A DNA stretch of 64,000 bases. It comes from Fischerella sp. JS2. Its GTDB lineage: Bacteria > Cyanobacteriota > Cyanobacteriia > Cyanobacteriales > Nostocaceae. The stretch is taken from positions 4,402,001 to 4,466,000 of the forward strand of contig NZ_CP135918.1 in assembly GCF_032393985.1 (NCBI RefSeq), read 5' to 3'. A model generated the notes under the pieces. It was given only the letters and a program-made list of their open reading frames with translations, did no database searches and was not told where the DNA came from. Positions within the stretch are counted from its first letter, which is position 1. Each line of letters opens with the position of its first letter. Positions 56,196 to 64,000 of the stretch are shown here, piece by piece. The position numbers and the translations under genes were made by a program.

Positions 56196-57416
56196 ATGAG
56201 CCAACAATTAATTATTGAAAATAATAACACCCATATAAATCTACCGTGTGAAAGGCTACCTTACCGAATTGTTTTAGTTCATCCGAGTGCAGGAGTTAAC
56301 TGGAGTGGTGGCGCGGAAATTCTTGCGATCGAGCTTGCACGCCGTCTGAGTTGCGACTTTGAAGTAGAACTGCTGAGTGGCGAGAATTGTGGCTCTTTTA
56401 GCTACCCCATCAAATGTATTCCTCGTACCTATGCTTTTAATACTGTACATCATCCTCTGATTGCTCCACTATTAGGCGGTTTCACAACTCCTGAGATTGT
56501 GGTGGAACACCTGACTAGTTTCTTTCCTTGCTTGCTGCGCCTTTTAAGTAAACCTGCTGATTTAATCTTTCCCCATAACGACTATGGTGGACTAGCTATG
56601 GCTGCTTGCGTGCGATCGCTCCAGGGAACCCCGATACTTTTCACCGAACACAATAGCTTATTGGGGAAAGGAGATGATGGCTCATTACTACAAAATGGCC
56701 AATGCTTGAAGCGGAATCTTCGCTTTTGTCCAGATCATTTGGTAGTTTTCGATGAAGCTACTGCTGCATTTACCCGTAATCTCAAACCAACACAACCAAT
56801 CAGCATCATTCCCAATGGTGTAAATCTCAATCAATTTACCCCTGATGGCAACCAGATTGATTTAGGTTTGCCTAAACCAGTGGTGCTGTGTGTCGCTTCG
56901 TTGAATTGCAAGAATCAAAAGCGAGTTGAACTAGCCATTCAAGCAGTGTCTCGCCTCAGCAAGGTTAGTCTTGTGATTTGTGGAGATGGCCCTGATCGTG
57001 CCTATTTTCAGTCACTAGGTGAGCGTCTTTTGAGTGCAGAACGCTTTGCCATTCGTACCTTTCCCTTTGAGCAAATGCCTGCAATCTACCGTAGTGTTGA
57101 TGTATTTACCCTCCCTTCTATCTATGAGCCGTTTGGACTTGTCTATTTAGAAGCAATGGCTACTGGTTTACCTGTAGTCGCGACTGAAGATGAAATGCGG
57201 CGATATATCATCGGTGACGCCGGGATTCTCTGTGATGTCACTAATCTAGATGTTTATGCTCATGCGATTAAAGATGCCTTAAGTGGCAGTTGGAGTGAGC
57301 GTGCAAAGCAAAATGCCGCACGCTTTAGTTGGGATGCGATCGCGCTGCATTACCATGATCTAATTCTAGAAATGATCGTGCAATCTAAGAAGAAATTATC
57401 TTTACAAACTGATTGA
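56196..57416 (+). CDS. Glycosyltransferase family 4
   Basis: A 406-residue GT4: the N-domain loop HPSAGVNWSGGAEILAIELA (residues 30-49), LCVASLNCKNQKRVELAIQA, and E-x7-E in YEPFGLVYLEAMATG. It follows the acyltransferase gene and precedes four GT2 genes. Sugar specificity unknown. ATG 56196 follows TAAGGATG; the start looks natural. Confidence 0.93.
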   Translation: MSQQLIIENNNTHINLPCERLPYRIVLVHPSAGVNWSGGAEILAIELARRLSCDFEVELLSGENCGSFSYPIKCIPRTYAFNTVHHPLIAPLLGGFTTPEIVVEHLTSFFPCLLRLLSKPADLIFPHNDYGGLAMAACVRSLQGTPILFTEHNSLLGKGDDGSLLQNGQCLKRNLRFCPDHLVVFDEATAAFTRNLKPTQPISIIPNGVNLNQFTPDGNQIDLGLPKPVVLCVASLNCKNQKRVELAIQAVSRLSKVSLVICGDGPDRAYFQSLGERLLSAERFAIRTFPFEQMPAIYRSVDVFTLPSIYEPFGLVYLEAMATGLPVVATEDEMRRYIIGDAGILCDVTNLDVYAHAIKDALSGSWSERAKQNAARFSWDAIALHYHDLILEMIVQSKKKLSLQTD

Positions 57417-57431
57417 ATTTAGGGGTATATT

Positions 57432-58388
57432 ATGCCTAAAGTTTCTGTCATCATTCAAGCTTACAATGCTATGAATTATCTCCCAGAAACATTGGAGAGC
57501 GTTCTGAAGCAAACTTTTACTGATTTTGAGGTATTAATTATCAACGATGGTAGCACCGATAATATTGTCGAATGGGCTTCTCAAATCACAGACCCGCGTG
57601 TGAAATTAATCTCTCAAGAAAATCAAGGGCAATCTGCGGCTCGCAACCTTGGTGTTGTTCTTGCTAAAGGAGATTATTTAGCATTCTTAGATGCAGATGA
57701 TCTTTGGCTGCCAACTAAATTAGAAAAACAAGTAAATCTTCTAGACAAAAATCCTGATGTTGGCTTGGTAGACACTTGGATAGCCTTAACTGATGAGCAT
57801 GGTAAGCCCACAGGTACTGTAATTAAAACTCACGCCGAAGGTAATGTATGGAAGCGGATTATTGAGCGTCCTACAGTTATTTGTGGTAGTTCACCTTTAG
57901 TTCAGAGTGATTGTTTTGAAAAGGTCGGTTTATTTGATCAAAAATTATCTGTTTCAGCCGATTGGGAGATGTGGATTCGTATTGCTTCGCGTTATAGTTT
58001 TGCAATGATAAAAGAACCCTTAGTCTTTTATCGACAACACTACAATAGCCAGTCTAAAAACTGCCAAAAATTATTAGAAGATAATAGTGCAGTTATCGAG
58101 AAAACCTTTAAATTTGTACCCCCAGAATTGCAGTACATCAAGAGGCAAAGCTACGGACAAGTTTATTTATATTTAGCTTGGAGAGCTTTAGACAATAAAA
58201 GATACCAAGAAGCCATTGATTTTCGTCAACAAGCTGTTGTTAACTATCCACAATTGTTTTTCTCATGGAACTATATTCGCCAGGGAATAGCGCTCATGGT
58301 AATGCACTGGTTAGGTGTACAAGGAATTGATGAAGTACGAAACTTCAGCCGTGGTTTGCGACGACGTATCTTAACTTTAAAAAGCTAA
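57432..58388 (+). CDS. Glycosyltransferase family 2, tandem copy 1
   Basis: A 318-residue GT-A enzyme: MPKVSVIIQAYNAMNYLPET, LIINDGSTDN, and the metal-binding DADD in FLDADDLWL (about residue 90). The C-terminal third has a region with RFQQ and IDEVRNFSRGLRRRIL. Close homologue of the next three genes, sharing the block ETLESVL-QTF-DFEVL. It starts 16 bp after the GT4 stop. Inverting enzymes of this type transfer sugars to form the repeat unit. Confidence 0.93.
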   Translation: MPKVSVIIQAYNAMNYLPETLESVLKQTFTDFEVLIINDGSTDNIVEWASQITDPRVKLISQENQGQSAARNLGVVLAKGDYLAFLDADDLWLPTKLEKQVNLLDKNPDVGLVDTWIALTDEHGKPTGTVIKTHAEGNVWKRIIERPTVICGSSPLVQSDCFEKVGLFDQKLSVSADWEMWIRIASRYSFAMIKEPLVFYRQHYNSQSKNCQKLLEDNSAVIEKTFKFVPPELQYIKRQSYGQVYLYLAWRALDNKRYQEAIDFRQQAVVNYPQLFFSWNYIRQGIALMVMHWLGVQGIDEVRNFSRGLRRRILTLKS

Positions 58389-58410
58389 GAAATCACATTT
58401 GAAATTTAAT

Positions 58411-59364
58411 ATGCCCAAGGTATCTGTCATTATTCCAGCATACAATGCAATGACTTATTTGCCAGAAACTCTAGAGAGTGTTTTACGGCAGACTTTCACA
58501 GATTTTGAAGTATTAATTGTTAATGATGGTAGTTCAGATCCTATCCTCGAATGGGCTTGTGGAATAGTAGATCCGCGTGTGAAACTGATTTCCCAAGAAA
58601 ATCAAGGTGTATCTACGGCACGCAATACAGGTATTACCCATGCCCAAGGAGAGTATATAGCGTTTGTGGATGCTGACGATTTGTGGGAGTCAACTAAATT
58701 AGCAAAACAGATACGTTGTCTGGAAGAAAATCCAGCAATTGGCTTGGTGCATACTTGGATAGTTTTAATTGATGAGCAAGGTAAATCTTCGGGTAGGGTC
58801 ATATCCTCAAATGCAAAGGGTAATGTGTGGAAGCAAGTAGTTGAACACAACCTTATCCAAACTTCCACAGTTTTAGTTCGTCGCTGTTGTTTGGAAACAG
58901 TAGGGGTATTTGACCAAAATTTACGTTCTGCCGAAGATTGGGAATTATGGGTACGTATTGCTTCTCGTTATCTATTGGCAGTAGTCAAAGAACCTTTGGT
59001 TTTTTATCGACTGCACTCTTGTAATACGACTAAAAACTGGCGATTGATAGAACAAGGTCTGAGTCCAGTCATTGAGAAAGTGTTTCAATCAATACCACCA
59101 GAAGCACAGTATCTAAAACATCGATGCTACGGCCGTGGCAACCTCCATCTAGCCTGGAAAGCCCTGCAAAGTGATGACAAAGACTGCAAGTGGGCGCGTC
59201 ATTTTCGTACCTTAGCCGTCAAATACTATCCTCAGTTGCGTTACTCTCGCCAGTACATCCGTCTGAGTTTAGCGATCGCAATCATGGAATGGTTTGGTCC
59301 ATTCGGCTTCAGCAGAGTGATGGCATTTATGTACATCCTGCGTCATCGCGTATTCAGTATATGA
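58411..59364 (+). CDS. Glycosyltransferase family 2, tandem copy 2
   Basis: About 317 residues from ATG 58411 (MPKVSVIIPAYNAMTYLPET); the longer frame at 58399 adds MKFN only. DADD is in FVDADDLWE. High similarity to the other copies, with different C-terminal residues (QYIRLSLAIAIMEWFGPFGF), so it may use another sugar or linkage. A 207-bp purine-rich repeat gap (59365-59571) follows before copy 3. Confidence 0.93.
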   Translation: MPKVSVIIPAYNAMTYLPETLESVLRQTFTDFEVLIVNDGSSDPILEWACGIVDPRVKLISQENQGVSTARNTGITHAQGEYIAFVDADDLWESTKLAKQIRCLEENPAIGLVHTWIVLIDEQGKSSGRVISSNAKGNVWKQVVEHNLIQTSTVLVRRCCLETVGVFDQNLRSAEDWELWVRIASRYLLAVVKEPLVFYRLHSCNTTKNWRLIEQGLSPVIEKVFQSIPPEAQYLKHRCYGRGNLHLAWKALQSDDKDCKWARHFRTLAVKYYPQLRYSRQYIRLSLAIAIMEWFGPFGFSRVMAFMYILRHRVFSI

Positions 59365-59571
59365 GGTAGGGGAGATGGGTGGTGGGGGGATGGGGTGGTA
59401 GGGGGAGTATGAGGAGTATGAGGAGTAGGGGGAGTGAGGAAATAACCACTAATATTAAGTTCGGCTAATCACTTTATTTCCAATGCAATACTACGAAGGA
59501 GCGGTCTTTCACATCGCAATTATTAAGTAATACCCCAATTACCAATTACCCATTACCAAAAACTAAACTAT

Positions 59572-60531
59572 ATGCCCAAGGTATCTGTTATTATCCCAGC
59601 CTACAATAGCATGACTTATCTGCCAAAAACTCTAGAAAGTGTATTGAGGCAGACTTTCACAGACTTTGAAGTATTCATCATTAATGATGGTAGCTCAGAC
59701 AATATCGTTGAATGGGCGTTGCAGATAGCAGACCCACGTGTAAGGCTGATTTCGCAACCAAACCAGGGTGTATCTGTTGCACGCAACATAGGTATTACCC
59801 ATGCACAAGGAGAATACATTGCATTCTTAGATGCGGACGATTTATGGGAACCAACCAAGTTAGAAAAACAAGTGCGTTGTCTGGAGGATAACCCAGCAGT
59901 AGGATTAGTCTATACCTGGACAAATTTTATTGATGAATCAGATCAGCCTACAGGTGTATCCATAGTTTCCCATGCAGAGGGGAATGTGTGGGAGCAAATT
60001 GTTGTTAGAGATATGATTTCTACAGGTAGTTCACCCATGATCCGTCGTGAGTGTTTTGCAACCGTAGGAGTATTTGATGCCAACATTAGTATTGGTGAAG
60101 ACCGAGATATGTGGAGCCGCATTGCTGCTCTTTATCTTTTTGCAGTGGTTAAAGAACCTTTAACTCTGTATCGTAGACATTCTAGAAATACAACTCAAAA
60201 CAGCAACACAATAGTTCATGAACTGCATCAAGTGATCGAGAAAAGCTTTCATTCTGCCCCACTGGAATTGCTGTATTTGCGAAACCAAAGTTATGGCTGG
60301 ATGAACTTCTTTGCAGCTTGGTCTGCCCTACTAGACGAGAATAACTACAAAGACGCAATTAATTACCGTCGGCAAGCGATTTTGCACTACCCTCAAATCC
60401 GCTACACATTCATCTACCTACGCCTAAGTTTAGCAATAGCAATCATACGTTGGCTTGGATCTCAAACTTATCAGGAAGTGCGATCGCTAACCCGTACTTT
60501 GCGACGGCTGATGTTAGGTGCTGCTACCTAA
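59572..60531 (+). CDS. Glycosyltransferase family 2, tandem copy 3
   Basis: A 319-residue GT2 with MPKVSVIIPAYNSMTYLPKT, IINDGSSDN and FLDADDLWEP. It is most similar to copy 4 in both the N-terminal domain and the end (RSLTRTLRRLMLGAAT). A TTAGGT/ACCTAA hairpin overlaps the stop and is followed by a T-run, so it may work as a leaky terminator. Copy 4 begins 30 bp later. Confidence 0.93.
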   Translation: MPKVSVIIPAYNSMTYLPKTLESVLRQTFTDFEVFIINDGSSDNIVEWALQIADPRVRLISQPNQGVSVARNIGITHAQGEYIAFLDADDLWEPTKLEKQVRCLEDNPAVGLVYTWTNFIDESDQPTGVSIVSHAEGNVWEQIVVRDMISTGSSPMIRRECFATVGVFDANISIGEDRDMWSRIAALYLFAVVKEPLTLYRRHSRNTTQNSNTIVHELHQVIEKSFHSAPLELLYLRNQSYGWMNFFAAWSALLDENNYKDAINYRRQAILHYPQIRYTFIYLRLSLAIAIIRWLGSQTYQEVRSLTRTLRRLMLGAAT

Positions 60532-60547
60532 TATTATTCTTTTTTTT
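60514..60547 (+). terminator. Hairpin over stop codon of GT2 copy 3 with T-run
   Basis: TTAGGT (60514-60519) and ACCTAA (60526-60531, including the stop TAA) form a 6-bp stem with loop GCTGCT; a T-rich run follows to 60547. The same hairpin occurs at 61503-61520 at the end of copy 4. It is weak (6 bp), so partial termination or attenuation rather than full stop is likely. Confidence 0.45.
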
Positions 60548-60560
60548 CAGGAGTTCAAAC

Positions 60561-61520
60561 ATGACAAAAGTTTCTGTTGTGATTCCAGCCTATAATGCTA
60601 TGACTTATCTGCCAGAAACTCTAGAGAGTGTATTGAGGCAGACTTTCGCAGATTTTGAAGTATTAATGATTAATGATGGTAGTTCGGACAATATTGTGGA
60701 GTGGGCTGCTGAAATAGTAGATCCACGTGTAAGGCTAATTTCGCAATCAAATCAGGGTGCATCGGTTGCACGCAACACAGGTATTACCCATGCACAAGGA
60801 GAATACATTGCATTCTTAGACGCGGACGATTTATGGAAACCAACTAAATTAGAAAAGCAAGTGCGTTGTCTGGACAATAATCCCGCAGCAGGCTTAGTTT
60901 ATACCTGGACGGCTTTAATTGATCAGTCAGGCAGCCCTATAGGTACATTATGGGTTTCCGATATAGAAGGCAATGTATGGCAGCAAATTGTTGTCAGAGA
61001 CATGATCTCTAATGGCAGTTCACCAATGGTTCGCCGTAGTTGCTTTGAAACTGTTGGGGTATTCGATCCTCAGATCAAGGGCGTTGAAGATAGAGAAATG
61101 TGGATTCGGATTGCTGCTTGCTATCCTTTCGCAGTGGTTAAAGAACCCTTAACCCTGTATCGTCGTCACCCTGGCAACATGACCAGCAACCGCCAAATGA
61201 TAATTACAGAACTACGCAAAGTCTTTGAGAAAGCCTTTGAATCTGCTCCTTTCGAGTTACTGTATTTGCGAAACCAAAGCTATGGTTGGATGAACTTGTT
61301 TGCGGCTTGGGGTTGTATAGAGGACGAGAAGAACTACAAAAAGGCAATACATTACCGTCAGCAGGCTATTTTGCATTATCCCCAATTACACAATACATCT
61401 ACTTATATACGCTTGAGTATAAGAATAGCTACAATGCGCTGGTTTGGTCTTCAAGGCTACGAGAGAGTACGAGGAATAACTCGTACTGTACGTCAACTAA
61501 TGTTAGGTGCTGCTACCTGA
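60561..61520 (+). CDS. Glycosyltransferase family 2, tandem copy 4
   Basis: About 319 residues from ATG 60561 (MTKVSVVIPAYNAMTYLPET), preceded by CAGGAG; the frame extending to 60450 overlaps copy 3 and is not credible. DADD in FLDADDLWKP. The end RQLMLGAAT and the bases after the stop match copy 3, showing that the duplication included the 3' flank. Likely arose by tandem duplication of copy 3. Confidence 0.93.
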   Translation: MTKVSVVIPAYNAMTYLPETLESVLRQTFADFEVLMINDGSSDNIVEWAAEIVDPRVRLISQSNQGASVARNTGITHAQGEYIAFLDADDLWKPTKLEKQVRCLDNNPAAGLVYTWTALIDQSGSPIGTLWVSDIEGNVWQQIVVRDMISNGSSPMVRRSCFETVGVFDPQIKGVEDREMWIRIAACYPFAVVKEPLTLYRRHPGNMTSNRQMIITELRKVFEKAFESAPFELLYLRNQSYGWMNLFAAWGCIEDEKNYKKAIHYRQQAILHYPQLHNTSTYIRLSIRIATMRWFGLQGYERVRGITRTVRQLMLGAAT

Positions 61521-61565
61521 TATAACTCTTTTTTCAGCTCTGCGCTTTTGACAGGAGCAATTATC

Positions 61566-62696
61566 ATGATCAAAGTGTTTATTCTCTGTTCAGGACTTGG
61601 TTACATTCAGCGTGGTTATGAATCTTTTTCTCAAGAACTTTTTGATGCATTATCACAAAATTGCTCCCTAGATGTGACTCTTTTTAAAGGGAATGGCAAG
61701 CCATCCAGTAAAGAAATTGTTGTCTGGAATCTGCCGTATTATGGCAAGCTAGCTCAAAAAATTAGCGAATTTTTTAAAAAACCAGAGAGAAGAGATCCAT
61801 ACTTCACTCAGCAAGTAACATTTTTTATCAGCTTTCTTCCCCATTTATATTTGAAAAAACCAGATATTATTTTCTTTACTGAACCAAGTTTAGGTACTTT
61901 ACTATGGCATTGGCGGTCTATTACAAAGCAAAGGTATCAGTTTTTATTTTGTAATGGAGGACCTTGTTCACCAAGTATATTTTATCGCTGGGATCGTGTA
62001 CTTCAAGTAGCTCCTACTCATTTTCAATCTGCTTTAGATGTAGGAGTAGCTGCTGAAAAACAGACTTTGATTCCCCATGCAATTCATATACCCTCTGAAC
62101 CTGTAATTCTCAGTGATAGTGAACGGGAACTTCTACGTCATAAACTTGGATTGCCTGAAAAAAGACCATTGATTCTCTCAGTGGCAGCTATTAATAAATC
62201 TCGTAAGCGAATGGATTACGTAATTAGCGAAATAGCTCATCTATCTGAACCACGTCCTTATCTTTTATTACTAGGTCATCAAGGGGAGGAAGCACTAGAC
62301 ATTACTCAGCTTGGCAATAACTTATTAGGTGTCAATAATTTTCAGATTAGAACTGTTGATAAAAATAAAGTTGCAGATTACTACAAAATTGCAGATGCTT
62401 TCGTTCTAGCTTCTCTATATGAGGGGTTTGGTCTGGTGTTTTTAGAGGCAATGTCCCACGGTCTACCCTGTTTAGCTCATGATTATGAAGTTCCTCGCTA
62501 TATATTAGGCAAAGAGGGATATTTCGCTAATTTTGAATTAGCAGGTAGTTTAGCAAGTTTAATACCTCATGCGCTAGCAGAATCTCACGATATATCTAAA
62601 CGACGTCATCGTCATTGTATTGTCTACGAACGTTTTAGCTGGGATAAATTGCGCCCAGAATATGTCAAATTGATTCAACAATGTATCAACTCGTGA
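61566..62696 (+). CDS. Glycosyltransferase family 4
   Basis: About 376 residues from ATG 61566 (MIKVFILCSGLGYIQRGYES), with AGGAG nearby; TTG 61548 is a weaker alternative. Has ILSVAAINKSRKRMDYVI, the N-domain RGYESFSQELFDAL and E-x7-E in YEGFGLVFLEAMSHG. Follows copy 4 of the GT2 array. Sugar specificity unknown. Confidence 0.92.
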   Translation: MIKVFILCSGLGYIQRGYESFSQELFDALSQNCSLDVTLFKGNGKPSSKEIVVWNLPYYGKLAQKISEFFKKPERRDPYFTQQVTFFISFLPHLYLKKPDIIFFTEPSLGTLLWHWRSITKQRYQFLFCNGGPCSPSIFYRWDRVLQVAPTHFQSALDVGVAAEKQTLIPHAIHIPSEPVILSDSERELLRHKLGLPEKRPLILSVAAINKSRKRMDYVISEIAHLSEPRPYLLLLGHQGEEALDITQLGNNLLGVNNFQIRTVDKNKVADYYKIADAFVLASLYEGFGLVFLEAMSHGLPCLAHDYEVPRYILGKEGYFANFELAGSLASLIPHALAESHDISKRRHRHCIVYERFSWDKLRPEYVKLIQQCINS

Positions 62697-62898
62697 TGAA
62701 GTATCTGTTTTGAAAATAGGGAACAGGGAATGGGGAACAGGGAACAGGAAAGAGTTATGTTCATGTTTGCTTGTTACCAAAGTTCATGATTGACTGTCTT
62801 GAAAATAGCGATCAAAGATTGTAGATAAACTTAATAGTAAACCTACAAATTATCTGTGTCCATCTGTGTTTATCTGTGTTCGTTAACAAAACTTAATT

Positions 62899-64000
62899 AT
62901 GCACCTGATTGTTTTAGAACTAGAACCAACTTCTTGTCGGGGTGGACAGGAAATAGTCCTATTTGATATTTGTCGTGGTCTTGCTCAAAGAGGACATACT
63001 ATTAGTCTGGTTTATACGAAAGTAGGGAATTTACTTGAGCAGTATCAAAAGTTTTGTAGCCATGTTATCAAGGCTAATTTATTTACAATTTATCCACCAC
63101 AATCTAACTTTCAATTTATAGTTGATATTTTGAAAATAAATAGGAATATCCCAGCTAGCAAAAATAGTATCTTGCTTAGTAATCAGTATCAAGATACTTT
63201 TTTTGCTCGTGCTTTAGCTTTATCAAAAAATATACCTTTGGTATGTTATTTGCATTTACCTCCATCTCATAGAATATTAATTGGTAACACCGCAATAAAA
63301 AGTGTAAAACAGTTTTTTAGAGAGTCATATATTAGATGGCAGTGGCAAACTGGACTCAAAGGTGTGGCACAGTTTATTGCTGTTTCAAATCAAACGAAGC
63401 GAGATTGGGTTATAAAGGGCTATCCAGAAGATAGAATTGAGGTCGTACATAACGGAATTAACCTAGAAATATACACATCTCCAATTAATTTTGCCCTTAG
63501 GAGAAAAGAATGGAATATCTTTGAAGATACCAGAGTAATTTCCTATATTGGTAGGTTAGATCCAGAAAAGGGATTAGAAACGCTAATTAAAGCATTTGCT
63601 ATTTTGCTGATAAGCGGTGCTAAAACTCAATTATTAATTGCTGGAAAACCGATCAACGAGAATGAGGAATATCAAAAATCCTTAGAACAGTTAATAATCG
63701 ATTTGGGCATAGAAAATTATGTTAGCTTTCTAGGTCATATAACTAATACCACCAGTTTATACCAGGTAAGTGATGTCACAGTTCTACCTAGTTTATGGTC
63801 AGAGCCTTTTGGAAGGGTAATTGTAGAATCAATGGCATGTGGAACTCCTGTGGTGGCTAGTCACGTTGGAGGAATACCGGAGATTTTGACAGGAGAGTTT
63901 CAAAAAGGACTGTTTGAACCAGGAAATGAACGAGATTTATCAGATACTCTCAATCGAGTTATGAATTGGAGAGAGAATGACTCCGAGTTAGGGCAAAGAT
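62899..64000 (+). CDS. Glycosyltransferase family 4, 3'-truncated by window edge
   Basis: The frame opens at ATG 62899 (MHLIVLELEPTSCRGGQEIV) and stays open to the right edge, giving at least 367 residues. The C-terminal domain has ISYIGRLDPEKGLETLIKAF and the E-x7-E motif in SEPFGRVIVESMACGTPVV. Upstream gap (62697-62898) holds GGGAACAGGGAATGGGG-type repeats and no gene. The remaining C-terminus lies outside the window. Confidence 0.9.
   Translation, partial: MHLIVLELEPTSCRGGQEIVLFDICRGLAQRGHTISLVYTKVGNLLEQYQKFCSHVIKANLFTIYPPQSNFQFIVDILKINRNIPASKNSILLSNQYQDTFFARALALSKNIPLVCYLHLPPSHRILIGNTAIKSVKQFFRESYIRWQWQTGLKGVAQFIAVSNQTKRDWVIKGYPEDRIEVVHNGINLEIYTSPINFALRRKEWNIFEDTRVISYIGRLDPEKGLETLIKAFAILLISGAKTQLLIAGKPINENEEYQKSLEQLIIDLGIENYVSFLGHITNTTSLYQVSDVTVLPSLWSEPFGRVIVESMACGTPVVASHVGGIPEILTGEFQKGLFEPGNERDLSDTLNRVMNWRENDSELGQR

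Overview
The window is chromosomal DNA of a cyanobacterium, most likely a filamentous, Nostocales-type strain. The evidence is many GCGATCGC (HIP1) octamers inside and between genes, tandem heptanucleotide repeats (STRR type) in many intergenic gaps, a CpcT-type phycobiliprotein lyase, a KaiB-like protein next to pilT, and base composition near 40-42% G+C judged by eye. No plasmid or phage backbone, CRISPR array or intact insertion sequence was seen.

Layout. (1) 1-3625: end of a polysaccharide locus (GT4 glycosyltransferase cut by the left edge, O-antigen-ligase-like membrane protein, GT61 enzyme). (2) 3819-11924, minus strand: a lasso-peptide (RiPP) cluster, transcribed in the order B1 (PqqD-like recognition element), B2 (transglutaminase-like leader peptidase), C (asparagine-synthetase-like cyclase), two precursor peptides, an HPr-kinase-like kinase, an ABC exporter and a nucleotidyltransferase. 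The kinase and nucleotidyltransferase suggest decoration beyond the lasso fold. (3) 11925-14323: repeat-rich gap with one small ORF, tRNA-Gln(TTG) and a long inverted repeat. (4) 14324-18870: Wzz/BY-kinase, a coiled-coil hypothetical, UDP-GlcNAc 2-epimerase, a small membrane protein. (5) 19798-39927: mainly housekeeping and conserved cyanobacterial genes: pilT with a KaiB-fold protein, Uma2, EcsC, acyltransferase, proS, DUF2993, GerMN, ArsR, accB, efp, a Kir-type K+ channel, a pentapeptide-repeat membrane protein, nnr, radC, a phosphoribulokinase paralogue and a methyltransferase. (6) 40069-44921: DOPA-dioxygenase-like protein, AraC regulator, two related two-domain ABM proteins (the second frameshifted), an alpha/beta hydrolase and cpcT. 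(7) 45153-47467: tRNA-Cys and a decayed CHAT/WD40 gene in a gene-poor stretch. (8) 47468-64000: a large exopolysaccharide cluster on the plus strand: GT4, GT4, Wzz/BY-kinase, Wzy-like polymerase, methyltransferase, acyltransferase-3, GT4, four tandem GT2 paralogues, GT4, and a GT4 cut by the right edge.

How the parts fit. The two polysaccharide regions plus the stand-alone co-polymerase/kinase and epimerase form a rich surface-polysaccharide repertoire; the right-hand cluster has transferases, polymerase, length regulator and decorating enzymes, but no flippase or initiating phosphosugar transferase is visible, so these may lie outside. The lasso cluster is the most distinctive accessory system. 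Genome-decay marks (CHAT/WD40 relic, T8 frameshift in an ABM gene) and repeat invasion (palindrome inserted in frame in nnr, a 21-bp tandem array, STRR-encoded protein tail) are the other notable features.
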